Under the pieces are notes generated by a model. That model was not told the DNA's origin, searched no databases, and saw only the letters and a list, made by a program, of their open reading frames with translations. Both the position numbers and the translations under genes were made by a program. Below, in pieces: positions 12,226 to 22,747 of a stretch of DNA of 64,000 nt (position 1 is the stretch's first letter; each line of letters opens with the position of its first letter). Source of the DNA: Phragmites australis (Eukaryota > Streptophyta > Magnoliopsida > Poales > Poaceae); contig NC_084924.1 of assembly GCF_958298935.1 (NCBI RefSeq), positions 1,674,001-1,738,000 on the forward strand, read 5' to 3'.

Positions 12226-12839
12226 GTAATTATAATATATTAAAATGTATTTTTCATCGTGGTGCCTAAATATTTTAATTTTTTTTACATACATATAAAT
12301 TTCCTACAAATATTCTTGAGAAGGACAACCTCATGTATGTTAAAAAATAATTCATCTATTTCATACATGCGGATATCATAAAGGAGAGCGACGAATTTCA
12401 TGATCGTGATAACTTTATGAGCCAAGGTTTATAATCTTAATAGAAGCTGATCTGTTCAATATATTGAAAATGCTTGTATCTTGCAGTCTATTGATTTATT
12501 ATACCTTTATGGTTAATGATATAGAAAATAGAACAAATAAACTCATTATTTTCTTTTAATTTAGTGTGCTAAAGTTAATTTATTGGTTTATATATTATCA
12601 GGAACGGAGTTGACTCAAGAATGAAGTATGTTTTGCTTTGCTTTGAATGAAAATGACAAATCTAAAGGTGTATGGTATATGTATGTCTTTGTGATTTATA
12701 TAAATGAATGTGTATGATTTTGTGAGTTTCATAACGATTTTGCATGGTATGTGTGTGACTTTGTGATATTGAATGAAGATGTTTAATCTGCTGTGAATCT
12801 ATTGTTGAATGATCTGTTGTGGATACATTCAGTAATATA

Positions 12840-13199
12840 TAAATTCAGTACTGTATAAATGAATATACAGACGGTTCTAAACCTACAATAGTTTGTGATA
12901 TTTTTATAGTACAGACAGCTTAAAATAGGAGTCATCTGTACTGTTACTTCTTCACAAACGACTTGACACTGGAGCCATCTGTACTGAATCAAGTTCATAG
13001 ATGGCTCTACTTACGAGACGTTTTTGATATTCCGCTAGTACAGATGGCTCTAGTCACAAGTCGTCTGTATAAATATTTTGTACAAATAGTTCAAAATTTA
13101 TATATATAAATCTGATTTGTACAGATTTTTTTATAAATGATTAAAAAACATCCCATATAGATTTCTAAATCATATATATATATTATTTCTTTAATAGTG
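12840..13199 (+). repeat. Right subterminal repeat block of the second CACTA element
   Basis: At least six short direct and inverted copies of motifs such as acagacggtt, ccatctgtact, agatggctct and gtcgtctgta are spread over about 250 bp, ending at the terminus ttaatagtg. Such arrays are the binding sites of the TNPA-type protein in CACTA elements; binding here is inferred. Confidence 0.7.
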
Positions 13200-13202
13200 A
13201 CT

Positions 13203-14084
13203 CGAGCAGTAGGCATCGTTTCTATGGACACGTCCATTCCTCCGGATCGAAGAGAAGAGATATATGCCATTCGTGCAATAATGTAACGCAAGGGGATATG
13301 TCCCTTATGGCCTTATCCGTATAAAATTGCACTCTTTTAAGAAGAAAAGAAATGTTTTAGCTAGGCATTTCGTTCGTATATCAACTACGTAGAGAAGAAA
13401 CAGTTGATCCATCGGGTCGTTGTCCGTGACGCGTTTCAGCTGATCGATCGAGCGCTGCAGTGTGCAGATGCAGCTCCAGCTCCAGCCAGCAGGCCCCTCC
13501 TCCTCATCCTCCGAAAAAATTTACCGGTAATACAATTTTGATATTTTCGTTTTACCGGTAATAAAAAAATTACCGAATAAAATTTTCTTTATTATCTAAT
13601 TTTTTTTAAAATCTTATCTATAGTACACTGGTATATCACTATTGTTATATTTTTGAATCAGTGATAGTCTCTTATTTCTATATTATTATATGTAATTTTA
13701 TATATTAAATAGTTCGGAGACAATCGGTGTCATTTTCTATAAATTAAGCTGTTTTTTAATTTTGACTGAAAAAATTTGTTTATCGTCGATAGGATTCTAA
13801 TAAATTTGAAGATTCTATTCATCGATGATTCTCGATAAATTTATACTACCAGTAAATAAAGCCCTGCCTCCAGCTAATCTTCTTATCTGGTAGTCGATTC
13901 GATCGGCGCCTCCCTTTCTTCGTCATCGTCATCGTCATCTATTCTCGCCCAAATCGCCACCCAATCCGCGCCATCTCCCGTGCGCGCGCGCACGAGCACG
14001 ACCCCTCCCTCCCCTTTGCGTTCGTACGTACGCCACTCGTGTGACATCGGCTGTGGAATGGGCGAGCGAATGTAATAAAGTGGT
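13203..14084. other. Intergenic, AT-rich then GC-rich
   Basis: No gene is recognised. Bases 13515-13860 contain repeated 'ttaccggtaat'/'accggta' motifs in AT-rich sequence. Bases 13880-14080 are GC-rich with tcatcg and gcgcgcgc simple repeats, looking like promoter or UTR sequence without an attached gene. Confidence 0.35.
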
Positions 14085-14400
14085 AGCATGCTCCGGTTCG
14101 TTCACGCAGGCAGCAAACTGAAAGCGGATCGCCGTCGTCGTCTTCTCCTTTTCCGCGGATCCCAATCCGTCCGGCGTGTGCATGGCCAGCAGCCGCCGTC
14201 GGTTCGCCATTGTTTCTTTAATGGCCCACCGCTTACACTTGGCCTTAGCTGTTAAGCAAAGTGAGCTGCTGCTGCCGCTGCCTCGATGCTCATCGAGTCA
14301 ATCTGCTCGGCTCAATCAGGGTCATGGTCATCAGGTCATATCAAATTTGAATGCTACCATTGGTTATTCACTTGGTCTGGTTCAAGTCAAATTGACCCGT
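14085..14400 (+). repeat. Diverged direct duplication, copy 1 (partner 17440-18010)
   Basis: Several blocks recur in order in the partner: gatcccaatccgtccg, tggcttcgccatt-like sequence, cttacacttggccttagct, aagcaaagtgagctgct, and gtcatatcaaattt followed by cttggtctggttca. The partner carries extra sequence between the last blocks. The open frame here (14176-14499) is not preserved in the partner, so I do not call a protein. Confidence 0.65.
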
Positions 14401-14690
14401 TTCAACTTAATTAGATTGATTGATAATCACCTGTTGTGTTCTTTACTAATGTCGCCCATTGTTACAAGCTTACCATACCAATTACAGCATAACCAATAGT
14501 ACACATTGCGGTAACTCGGGATGTTATAAAATTTCTTTGTGTTGAACATGTGTACTATAGCGCACCTAATCCTTGTTGGAAATATGTTGTGCAGATTCTA
14601 GCATTTGTGGACCGCAGCCCAAGCCAAACCCTTCTATATGCGGGGTATATAATTCACAAACATAAATTTCACACCCACCCGCCGCCACCA

Positions 14691-14850
14691 TCTTCCAAAA
14701 CCCCGATCTTTATCTAGGTTTCTCAGTCCCGTCGCCGCCACCACCTCCCCAAACCCCAACCTTCATCTAGGGTCTCTCGTTCTCGTCGCCACCGCTGTGT
14801 CTCCAAATCCCGACCTTCATCTAGGGTTTCTCAGTCCCACCAGCGCCTTT
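14691..14850 (+). repeat. Three 54-56-bp tandem units with telo-box-like cores
   Basis: Units begin near 14691, 14745 and 14801. Each has a C-rich start (ccccga/ccccaac/cccgac), then tt-atctagggt(t)tctc, then a cgtcgccgccacc-like tail. The core ctagggtttctc is the reverse complement of a plant telo-box (AAACCCTA), common in promoters and 5' UTRs of translation-related genes. Confidence 0.6.
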
Positions 14851-15829
14851 GTCTCATCTACCAGCTACACCAGATATGTATCGGGATAAGAAGTCCCTGT
14901 ATCGTCTATGCCAACGGTACAAGTTGCCCAGAAGCCTGTTGACCCATGCGGTCATGCGAGAGTTATCGATGATGGGATGGTGTCCACTAATGACCGCATC
15001 ACCGGGTTGCTGGCTAGCATCGCCGACGTAGGGAAGTGGAGTGAAAGGTGTGAGGAGGAGGGTTGCCACTGAAGGTTTTGGTTCAGTTCATAAATTATAT
15101 TCTACCTGCTCTAGGCAAATCCTTCAACCCCAGATCCTTCCACCATGGCCCAAGTTTTGTACCTCTTCAATTGGCTATCCAAGATCTTGTTGCCCTTTAG
15201 TTTCTTCTATTGTAGTGAGCTGTTGCAGACCTGTAAACACGGAGTATTCCCTCTAGTGATAAGGTCGGATAGCATATCCTCTACTGTCTCCACAGAAACT
15301 GGTGGGATAAAGTCATTGTGAAAATTTTGAATTAATTTTGTCTAGTTATTATGTTCTATTCATCATGCCATATTTTGTTATTTACTTGTAATTTTGTTTG
15401 TAGGTGGCTCCACTTGCTACGGCTCCGGCTGTTGGTGTCCCTATTGCTGAAGAGAAGAAGGTGGGCTATCATACATATACACTCAAATCCTATTTGTTAT
15501 TATTGATGCTCTTTGTTTCTTATATTTTGCTCGTTGTATTACTTATTACAGGAGGAAGGGAAGGAGGCAAATGAGCAATCCAAAGCAGAAGAAAAGGCTA
15601 AGACGCTGTTGGGCAACACTGGCAAGAGCTTCTAGTGTTTGTATGTAGTGGTTATCTTGGTCTTAGCATATGTGTTTTTCTGATAGTTTAATGTTTCATA
15701 ATGGTACATTGAGATTCGAAAGCATGTTTGTCTTTAGAGACAACGTAATATGTTATCGCGCGAGTGCATTATGCTTGGAAGGAACGAGGGTGGTCATAAT
15801 ACCAACTGAGCTAAGGACTTATGACAATA

Positions 15830-16320
15830 AAACTCAACAATTTATTACTAACACCTTGATACTACACATGACTCTTAGACTTCTTTTTTAGTAGCTACAC
15901 CTACCACGATCTACTCATGTCATCTTATGGCATGACACTCTCCATGGTGGCTATCTATGTCATATCATAGCTTATATGGCTTATGATGGCTTCTACTTGG
16001 AACTTCTTATGCCACATAATGGCTTAGTATGGCTTTCTAGGCAAGTGAGGGGGGCACCCATATTTATAGGTACGCATGGTCATTAGAATATTGCCACATG
16101 ATACATTCCACACACTTCTTACAAAATATTCAAACTCTAAAAAAATATACATCTATATCTAAAGCCTAGATATTTCCTACCATGTAAAAATATCTATGTT
16201 ATACACATTTCTTTACTTTGCCATGAAGCTTGACAACTCTATCATCTCCAAACTATTATGGAGAATTCTAATATGCATTGCTATTTCAACATATGCCACA
16301 AGGGATTGGATTCTTAACTA
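15830..16320 (-). mobile_element. LTR-like fragment, minus strand
   Basis: On the minus strand the sequence has a TATA box (cctataaatatggg, near 16058-16071) followed by gtgcccccctcacttgcc, a layout typical of a grass LTR promoter and R region. It lies between the two copies of the duplicated exon unit. Ends and family are not resolved. Confidence 0.4.
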
Positions 16321-17439
16321 TATGTTTGTGTTACTAGGATAGTTTGTTCGTTGTTTTATACTAGACTAGATTGAAGAGTCACTGTGAATTTTGTGTTAAT
16401 TTTTATCTGGTTATTCTGTTATGTTCACATTGTCCTATCATGTTGTGGCAGATTGGGTATTTACTTGCAATTTTGCTTGTAGGTGGGGATGTTGCTCCAG
16501 CTGCTAATGAGTAAAAGATGAGTTATCTTACATTGGTATTATTGATGCCATATGTGTCTTACAATTTTTGCTTGATTTCTTGTTGCAGGAACAAGCTGAT
16601 GAGGATGATGTTGAATGAGTGACTTCAACTGAGTAGGCCCAAGCCTAGCTATTAGCAACTTATCTTATGCCGTCCAAGAATAACGGTGTTATGGCTTTAG
16701 GTTTTTGATATAGGTAGTCAAGTTTTTTTGAGAATGTGGTGTCAGCCTGACGGTCTTAATTTCTTATGCTACTCCTACAGCTATTGCTATTGTTGCTTTT
16801 GGGATGTGGTGACGTGAAACACAAACACCCTTGATGGTCTTATTAAAATGAAAATTGTTTTAATGTTCTTGTGCCCTCAGTTTTGATGATTGTTTATTGA
16901 ATACATCCTCCTATCATGTAATCTTCTCAACTTGAGGATCGCTTTGGCTGTACAATGAGTTCTTGTATTCTGTTGTTTGGCACAAGCACATTAAACGAAT
17001 TTGCCGTGCCCATTTGGTTATTATTCTTTTGTTGGTTCAATCCATTTCTCTCAGCCATGCTGTTTCCAGGGTTCCTGCTGCGAGTTTCAAGTTTTGTACC
17101 GCCTTTTCTTACCTCTTCTTTTCTTGGGCATGCATAGCTCGAGCTATATTTTATGATCTCTTCTTTTGCCGGCCTTGACCTCTGGAGCAACTTGAGCACA
17201 TCCATCCATTTGACTCCACCCAATGGTTTTCCACTTGGTGGCCTAGAAAATAAGATGCAGAGAGAGCCATCACGTTTCCTCACTTCATTAAGAGTCAGCT
17301 ATCTGAGCAGGCTTACTCTGCCGGCCGGTCATCGAGAGCTTGCTTGACCGCAGCAGAGCATGCTGCTGCCATTCCTAAGCTGATTGATGAGCTCTGAGCT
17401 GATGCTGCCATCCGCACCTCCGTTCCATCTCGTTCACGT

Positions 17440-18010
17440 ACGTCGTAAACCAGAAGTTTTTTCTGGATCGCCATCTGCTAGCTCTTCTGCAGATCCCAAT
17501 CCGTCCGATGTGTTTCCTGCATGGCTTCGCCATTATTTAGTCACATCGTGGGGTGCTCGTACCAGCACTTACACTTGGCCTTAGCTATTAAGCAAAGTGA
17601 GCTGCTATGCTCATCAAGTCAATCTCGACCCGGTCCCGGTGCAACCTGGGTAGAAAAGCTCTTGGCGGCTGCACCAATCTCTACCTTTTTTCGTCAGGGA
17701 TTTGATGAATACTACAAGTCAGCAGCTAAATACTGATACTCCATCAACATAAATAGGATTGTGGTTGCATTCGAGCTGGAACTCAGTTGGCTATGACGGG
17801 GAGAGCAAGGAGCTCAAGTCCCTGAGCCACCCACGCTCGATTCCGGGGGGTGGGGGCGGCGTGGGATGCACCCATTTACGCCTCCAATTAAGGTGTCGGG
17901 GGATGGGTCTGGAGTTTAAAAAAAGTAGATTGTGGTCATCGGGTCATATCAAATTTGCATGCTGCCGTCGTTGGTTGCTTTCTTGGTCTGGTTCAGATTC
18001 ATTGATGAGT
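17440..18010 (+). repeat. Diverged direct duplication, copy 2 (partner 14085-14400)
   Basis: It shares ordered blocks with 14085-14400, among them gatcccaatccgtccg, cacttggccttagct, aagcaaagtgagctgct and gggtcatatcaaatttg followed by cttggtctggttca. It includes about 230 bp of sequence (about 17640-17930) absent from copy 1. No protein is supported. Confidence 0.65.
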
Positions 18011-18020
18011 TCAAATCTCC

Positions 18021-18151
18021 TTTTTTTTTCTTTTGAACACCGGGCCCCCTTCCAGAGCCTTCGTTAGAGGCTTTTGACGGACGTGCGAGACCGGGGCTTA
18101 AACTCCCGACCAGCTCCCTTCACCCTTAGGTTTGCCACCAGGCTACAAGCC
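18021..18151 (-). mobile_element. tRNA-derived SINE
   Basis: On the minus strand, a pol III box A-like tagcctggtgg is followed about 35 nt later by a box B-like ggtcgggagtttaagccc. It ends in gttcaaaagaaaaaaaaa, seen on the plus strand as a T-run at 18021-18029. About 130 bp total, matching the design of grass SINEs. Target duplications were not identified. Confidence 0.6.
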
Positions 18152-19325
18152 AAATATTGCCACTAGGTTTAAATCCCGTTTAAATCCCAATATTATTACA
18201 GACTAACTTACAACAGCAATTACGGCATATCTAACAAGAGCAGTTATCTGTGCAACACTAGTGCTTAATCAGCAGAAATTGACGAAAATCCAGAGAAACA
18301 AGAATGGAATTTCCTCAACAAGAAAAGAAACAACAAAGGAACTGAAGACTGTGGGCGGATTCACTTATTTATTCGTAACGTGCGCATTTCGCGTGCCCGT
18401 ATTCGATTGTATCTACACAATCAGATCGAGGACGGAAAGATACATAAAGCAGATGCCCACGGTTGGTTTAATCATATATAAATTACTCCTGGCTTTTGCT
18501 TCAACTTGTTCATATGTTTATCAGCCGCCTACAAAAGCATTAACGCAACGCACCACCTTCCTCCACAGCAGCATTGTCTATTTTTTGGTGATAAATCATG
18601 TACTATTGATCAGCAGCTTCGTCGCCTTTCAAGAAAGAGGAGTATGTACGTCGAGGTTTACACAATACACATGCCATGGTTTTTAATATTAGCACAAAGT
18701 TTATCGTGTGCTAAATATTATCGTGCTCACATATTTGAAGACTACTTTGTTTCCTTCAATCATGAACATTTGATTTTCGGTCAATGATATATAAAACAAA
18801 CAAATTCAACCGATTTTTCGCAGATACAAAGCAGTCCTAGACTGTGGAATTTTTAGATTTTGGTCCTTTTTAAAAACTTTTTCTGTGCATTGATCTATGA
18901 GGAAATAATGTCAAAAAAATAGAGTTTTTTATGATGGCATGACATTTGGTGCCGTGATAATTGATGTCATAGTAGCTGTTACGTATGATCTTTCAAATTC
19001 AAAATAGAATATCTCTAGCATGGCGCTATGCTATTCAAATACGATGCCAGATGTTATGACTCGGTGCAAAAGGATCTATTTTTAGAAATTATTTTCGCAT
19101 GGGGTCTATTTGTAGAAAAAAAATTTGAAGGTCAAAATGTAAAAGTTCCACTCCTAGATTAGCTATTCTGCCATGGAGTGGAAGTGCTGTCCTCTGGTGT
19201 AGCCATTGGACTTGGATGGCATTCTTTAGTCTTTGACTCTTTGACATGGGAAAGAGGTCTTACTCTTATCCAACCTTGGAGAAAGAAGAACGATGGGTCA
19301 CGAGTGAGATGAGATGACATTATGA
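18152..19325. other. Intergenic, no gene seen
   Basis: AT-rich sequence. Bases about 18890-19160 contain two stretches alternating 'gatggcatgacatttggtgccgtg'-like and 'catggcgctatg' motifs, suggesting an old repeat, but no terminal repeats were found. The 141-residue open frame at 18261-18686 has no recognisable features. Confidence 0.35.
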
Positions 19326-19329
19326 GTTA

Positions 19330-20290
19330 GGACACTAAAAAGAAACTAAGAAATCAAGTTGTAATGTGCATTAATTTTTTTATGAGGTTGATTTTGTCAT
19401 TTATTTGGTTTGATGATCTTTGATTTTGTATGAGTTTTGATGTGATTTGAATTGATTTGAGATTTTATTTGAGCATATTGATTATGGACTAATTGAAATT
19501 GGAGGTGGAGATATGTGTTTGCTTGTCTCATAGTGTGCAGGTGATGAATGCAACTTGGTGGTTTACGGCAGGATGATCGGGGCCAAGTGGAGTGCTTGGT
19601 GCCAGACGATCAAGGAGGCCGGACGGAGTCAAGGATGATCCTAGCTGAACACGTGGAGGTCAAGCAAAGTATTGAATGCAGATGGAGACGGCGTGTTGAC
19701 AAAGTCAAGCGAAGGGGATGCCGGTGCAAGTGACAAGACGGCCCAAGGGATCGAGAGCGGGAGAGACTTGTCGGTGGTCAGGATCGTATGACGAAGTACA
19801 CGCGTTGATATCGAAGCGCTTGCTTAAGGTGTAAGCAAGGCCGTGAGTCACGCTTTGAGAAACGTGCAGGCGGTTTCGCGGTTTGGTCTCAAAACTGTGG
19901 GAGGACTGGAGGAGTATGTGGCACCATCGCGAAGCTTGCGTCGAGGCGAAGCTAAGTCGTGAAGGCGTCGCGACCGTCCGATGAATGGAGAAGAAAATGG
20001 ACTAAAATACTCTCGGTGATAGGTAGGAATGCACTACAAGAGAGGAGTATTTTGGGAAAAAGCTAGAAAACTTAAAGGCCAAGTTTTCTAAGCCTATAAA
20101 TAGAGGGGTAAGTCTAGAGAGAGCTTTGAACCAGCCACTTGAGCCTCCTTGTGCTACCCATTTGAGAGACTTAGAGCTAGGATTTTAGAGGAGAGAAGAA
20201 GTGCTTAGCCTATGTAATATGTGAGAGTTTTGAGAGATAAATCTTTGTAGTCCGTCTAAAATAAGGCTGATCGCTTTGAGTAATTAAGTT
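19330..20290 (+). mobile_element. LTR-like remnant with TATA box and R region
   Basis: The composition and order are those of a grass LTR: GA-rich U3, a clear TATA box (cctataaatagagggg, 20093-20107), then a cttgagcctccttgtgctaccc-type leader and agagag-rich sequence. I recognise the style as a common grass LTR retrotransposon, but TG/CA ends, target duplication and a second LTR were not found. Confidence 0.5.
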
Positions 20291-20419
20291 TATGTTTTTG
20301 CATATGCTTGAATTCCACTCCTTATAGTTTCTATTTATTGGTTCCCTTGCAAGTTTGTAAGTTTTTCAGGTTTCGGTTTTAATTTTCATTTTGATTTTTG
20401 GTTGAAATTTCAGCGTCTT

Positions 20420-20690
20420 GTGAGATCATTCTTCTTGTTACTAGAGGTATAAAAACCCACATATGAGTGTATGCTCATGGGTCTTGAGTACCCTTCCTCT
20501 AGATCATCAACTTGAAGAGGTTCCTTACCCGGAGATTTTTTCTTTGAGGTGCAGTTTTTCACCTTTGTATGGTTGTTTTTCTTAATGCTAGTGGCTAAAA
20601 CACTCACATACTCATGTATTTGAGCGGGTCTTAAGTCTCCTTGCCACTAGATTATCATTTTGGAGGATAACCTTGTTCGGTATCCATCTT
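20420..20690 (+). repeat. Two diverged tandem units of about 155 bp
   Basis: The unit ttactagaggtataaaaaccc...catatgagtgtatg...gggtcttgagta...cctctagatcatca is echoed by gctagtggctaaaacac...catactcatgtatttg...gggtcttaagtc...ccactagattatca about 155 bp later. It lies directly downstream of the LTR-like segment and may be its U5 or leader. Confidence 0.5.
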
Positions 20691-20899
20691 CTCTAGTTTT
20701 TTTAAAGTTGCGAGTTTTTTGCACAAAGACACATAAAATAGTTTTGAATGGAATATATGGTTTATATTCCATCTGTGGAGTCATGTTGCCATGTAACTAG
20801 TCTTATTACTTTGTCTCTCTCGTTCTTTTGCTTTCGCTTGAGCGTTTTGAGTTGCGTTGGGTGATAACTAAGAAAAGACCATCTATTTCAAAAAAAAAA

Positions 20900-22500
20900 T
20901 TATTGAGACGTCTATTTATCCTCTCTGGTCGTCGTTCTCGTTTAAAAAACTATAATGTATCACACTGTATCAGAACCAAAAACCAGACTGAATCGATACC
21001 TCTGCACTTCTTTCTCTTCCTGTCTGCATTTTTGTTGTCCAATGATGTTTCAGACAAAGCAAAGCCAAGCCCTGCAATCTGCTCCCAGTTTCCTCCTCAA
21101 ATTGATGTGTCAATACCGATCATAACTTTCTTTTCCAGATTTCTGTCCACTCTGCTAAAGATTATTAATATTTGAAACACGCTAAAGATTAATTTCATAG
21201 ATCGTCAGATGGAGATATTGGCATAACCAATCTTATTTGATATACCTCCTGGATTTAGGAACGAGGAATTATCAGAATATATTCCTCTAACATATGCAGA
21301 TTCCCATTGCCTCACCCTTCATGGTTAAGCCATGTCAGCTTGATGTCAGTGTAAAGAATATATTATACAGTAAAGGATTTCTGCAGACAGGCGCGCATAT
21401 TTGTGACTTTACCCGAATGATTCCAGAGCCCAGACAAGGATCTTTCGAATGCACATGGCATGAGCAACCAAGGGCAGCCTTTTGGAGGGCGATGGAGTCA
21501 TGGTTGCTCCCATCTGCTCTGCCCCAGTTGGTCCAAAAGCTCAACGTTCCAGTGTTCTTCTCGTAGTATAGTTTTTTTTTTGACAAATTTTAGTGGTCTC
21601 AGATAAATTTGAGCCATCTATTTTTTGAATCGGATGGTCTAGATTAGTTAGAATACTACCCGTTATTTAGAGGTAGTATGAGTAGTATATGAGAGGAGTA
21701 TATGTAGTATAAGGGTATTTTGGGAAAAAAAGAAATAGCATGTTATTTATATCATGTAAATTCATATGTTTAATATTTAGATTGGCCTGAATGTTGATTA
21801 TTTAGTTGAACGATTATTTAGGAATTAGATATAAAAAAAAGATTGCAGTGCCCTTTAATAGTATGATGGGTAAATATTAATACTACTGTCGTAATTACAG
21901 AAATATCCAATCATATGGACGGTCAGATTAAATTTATACTACCTCCTACCTATAGGTAGTATGGACCACCGTAAAAGAGCTCTTTTTTTTTCCTTAGAGC
22001 AAGTCTAATCACTGTGCAAAGCTCTGTCAGAGTATGTGTGACAGTGTGATCATGTACTGTTACTCACGGCCATACGTTGATCAACGCAAGACTAGTGCAC
22101 CTTTACCACTGAACCTAAGCTTTTGTCCAAAAAAAGAAAAAGGAATTTGATTACAGGTGAAGCTAGCTAATGTGCAGTTAACTCGTACACAACGCCTTGT
22201 GTACATATGCTTTCTGGATACAAAAATGGCATCTCAGCCTTCAGAAGCATGTCTCATGAGGCGGCATAAGAGGATCTCATTGTATTTCATCAATGCATAT
22301 CATGGCAAATGCAAATGACTCTAGCAACTCAAATGTGCAGAAATGTCTCAGAGTGCTGCTACAGTTGAAGCAAAATGACCAAACTTCCACTGAGATAAAC
22401 ACAGAAAAAAATGCACTTAGTTTGGTACCAGTGCTCTAATTCCAGACATTATTCTCTGCAAGGAAGGATATGTGCACTCCTTGCTGTTTTGCCTGTTCCA
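20900..22500. other. Intergenic upstream of the X8 gene
   Basis: No gene is recognised. Bases about 21570-21990 form an AT-rich block with short inverted motifs (gaatactacccgttatttagaggtagtat and tatactacctcctacctataggtagtat) that may be a decayed MITE. The stretch nearest the gene (22490-22747) presumably holds its promoter; no TATA box was assigned. Confidence 0.4.
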
Positions 22501-22747
22501 AAGTAATAAAGGAGCATGGATTGCATATCTAAAACAATTGTTATCCACTTTGCCACCTTTTCCCTATTGTTTATGCTTTCCACTTGGTATCGCACACACA
22601 CAACCTTTGCTCCCCTGTACTTAGATTGCATTGCTCCTTTCTCCTACCCTTCCTTCCCCACTGTCCATTTGGCCATCTCCAGCTCATTCCCTTCATCAGA
22701 GGCTGCTCAGCTCAGCCACAGCCTTGCCAAGATCTCTCACTTCTTCA

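Larger units (their letters stand above)
5834..13199 (+). mobile_element. Second CACTA transposon carrying nested solo LTRs
   Basis: Subterminal repeats built on 'agacggtt', 'aactgtctgt' and 'gtctgta' occur at both ends (about 5889-6110 and 12860-13110), as is usual in CACTA elements. The right end reads tttctttaatagtg, inverted CACTATTAAAGAAA, and is followed by act. A CACTA string at 5834 is also preceded by act, giving a possible 3-bp target duplication. The left terminus matches the right one only over CACTA, so the left boundary is tentative. Inside are a Transposase_24-like gene and an Ulp1-like gene, each interrupted by a solo LTR. Total length about 7.4 kb, about 4.4 kb without the LTRs. 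Confidence 0.65.
14650..16640 (+). pseudogene. Unrecognised gene-like fragment with duplicated exon unit
   Basis: I do not recognise the product. After the telo-box-like repeats there are coding-looking stretches: about 14895-15070 (a frame ending in GLLASIADVGKWSERCEEEG), about 15404-15460 (VAPLATAPAVGVPIAEEKK, after an intron-like end tttgtag) and about 15552-15636 (EEGKEANEQSKAEEKAK, after ttacag, ending in a stop). The intron/exon unit at about 15310-15636 recurs, diverged, at about 16380-16620 (gtcactgtgaattttgt..., cttgtaggtgg..., gttgcaggaacaagctgatgagg). The Ala/Pro then Lys/Glu-rich composition loosely recalls the tails of acidic ribosomal P-proteins, but no diagnostic end is present. 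It is either a decayed gene or a captured fragment. Confidence 0.35.

Noticed and set aside
18261..18686. 141-residue frame
   Set aside because: No domain, signal or similarity recognised; likely chance in AT-rich intergenic DNA.
21294..21566. 90-residue frame upstream of the X8 gene
   Set aside because: No recognisable motif, codon use not gene-like, and the opposite strand is also open.
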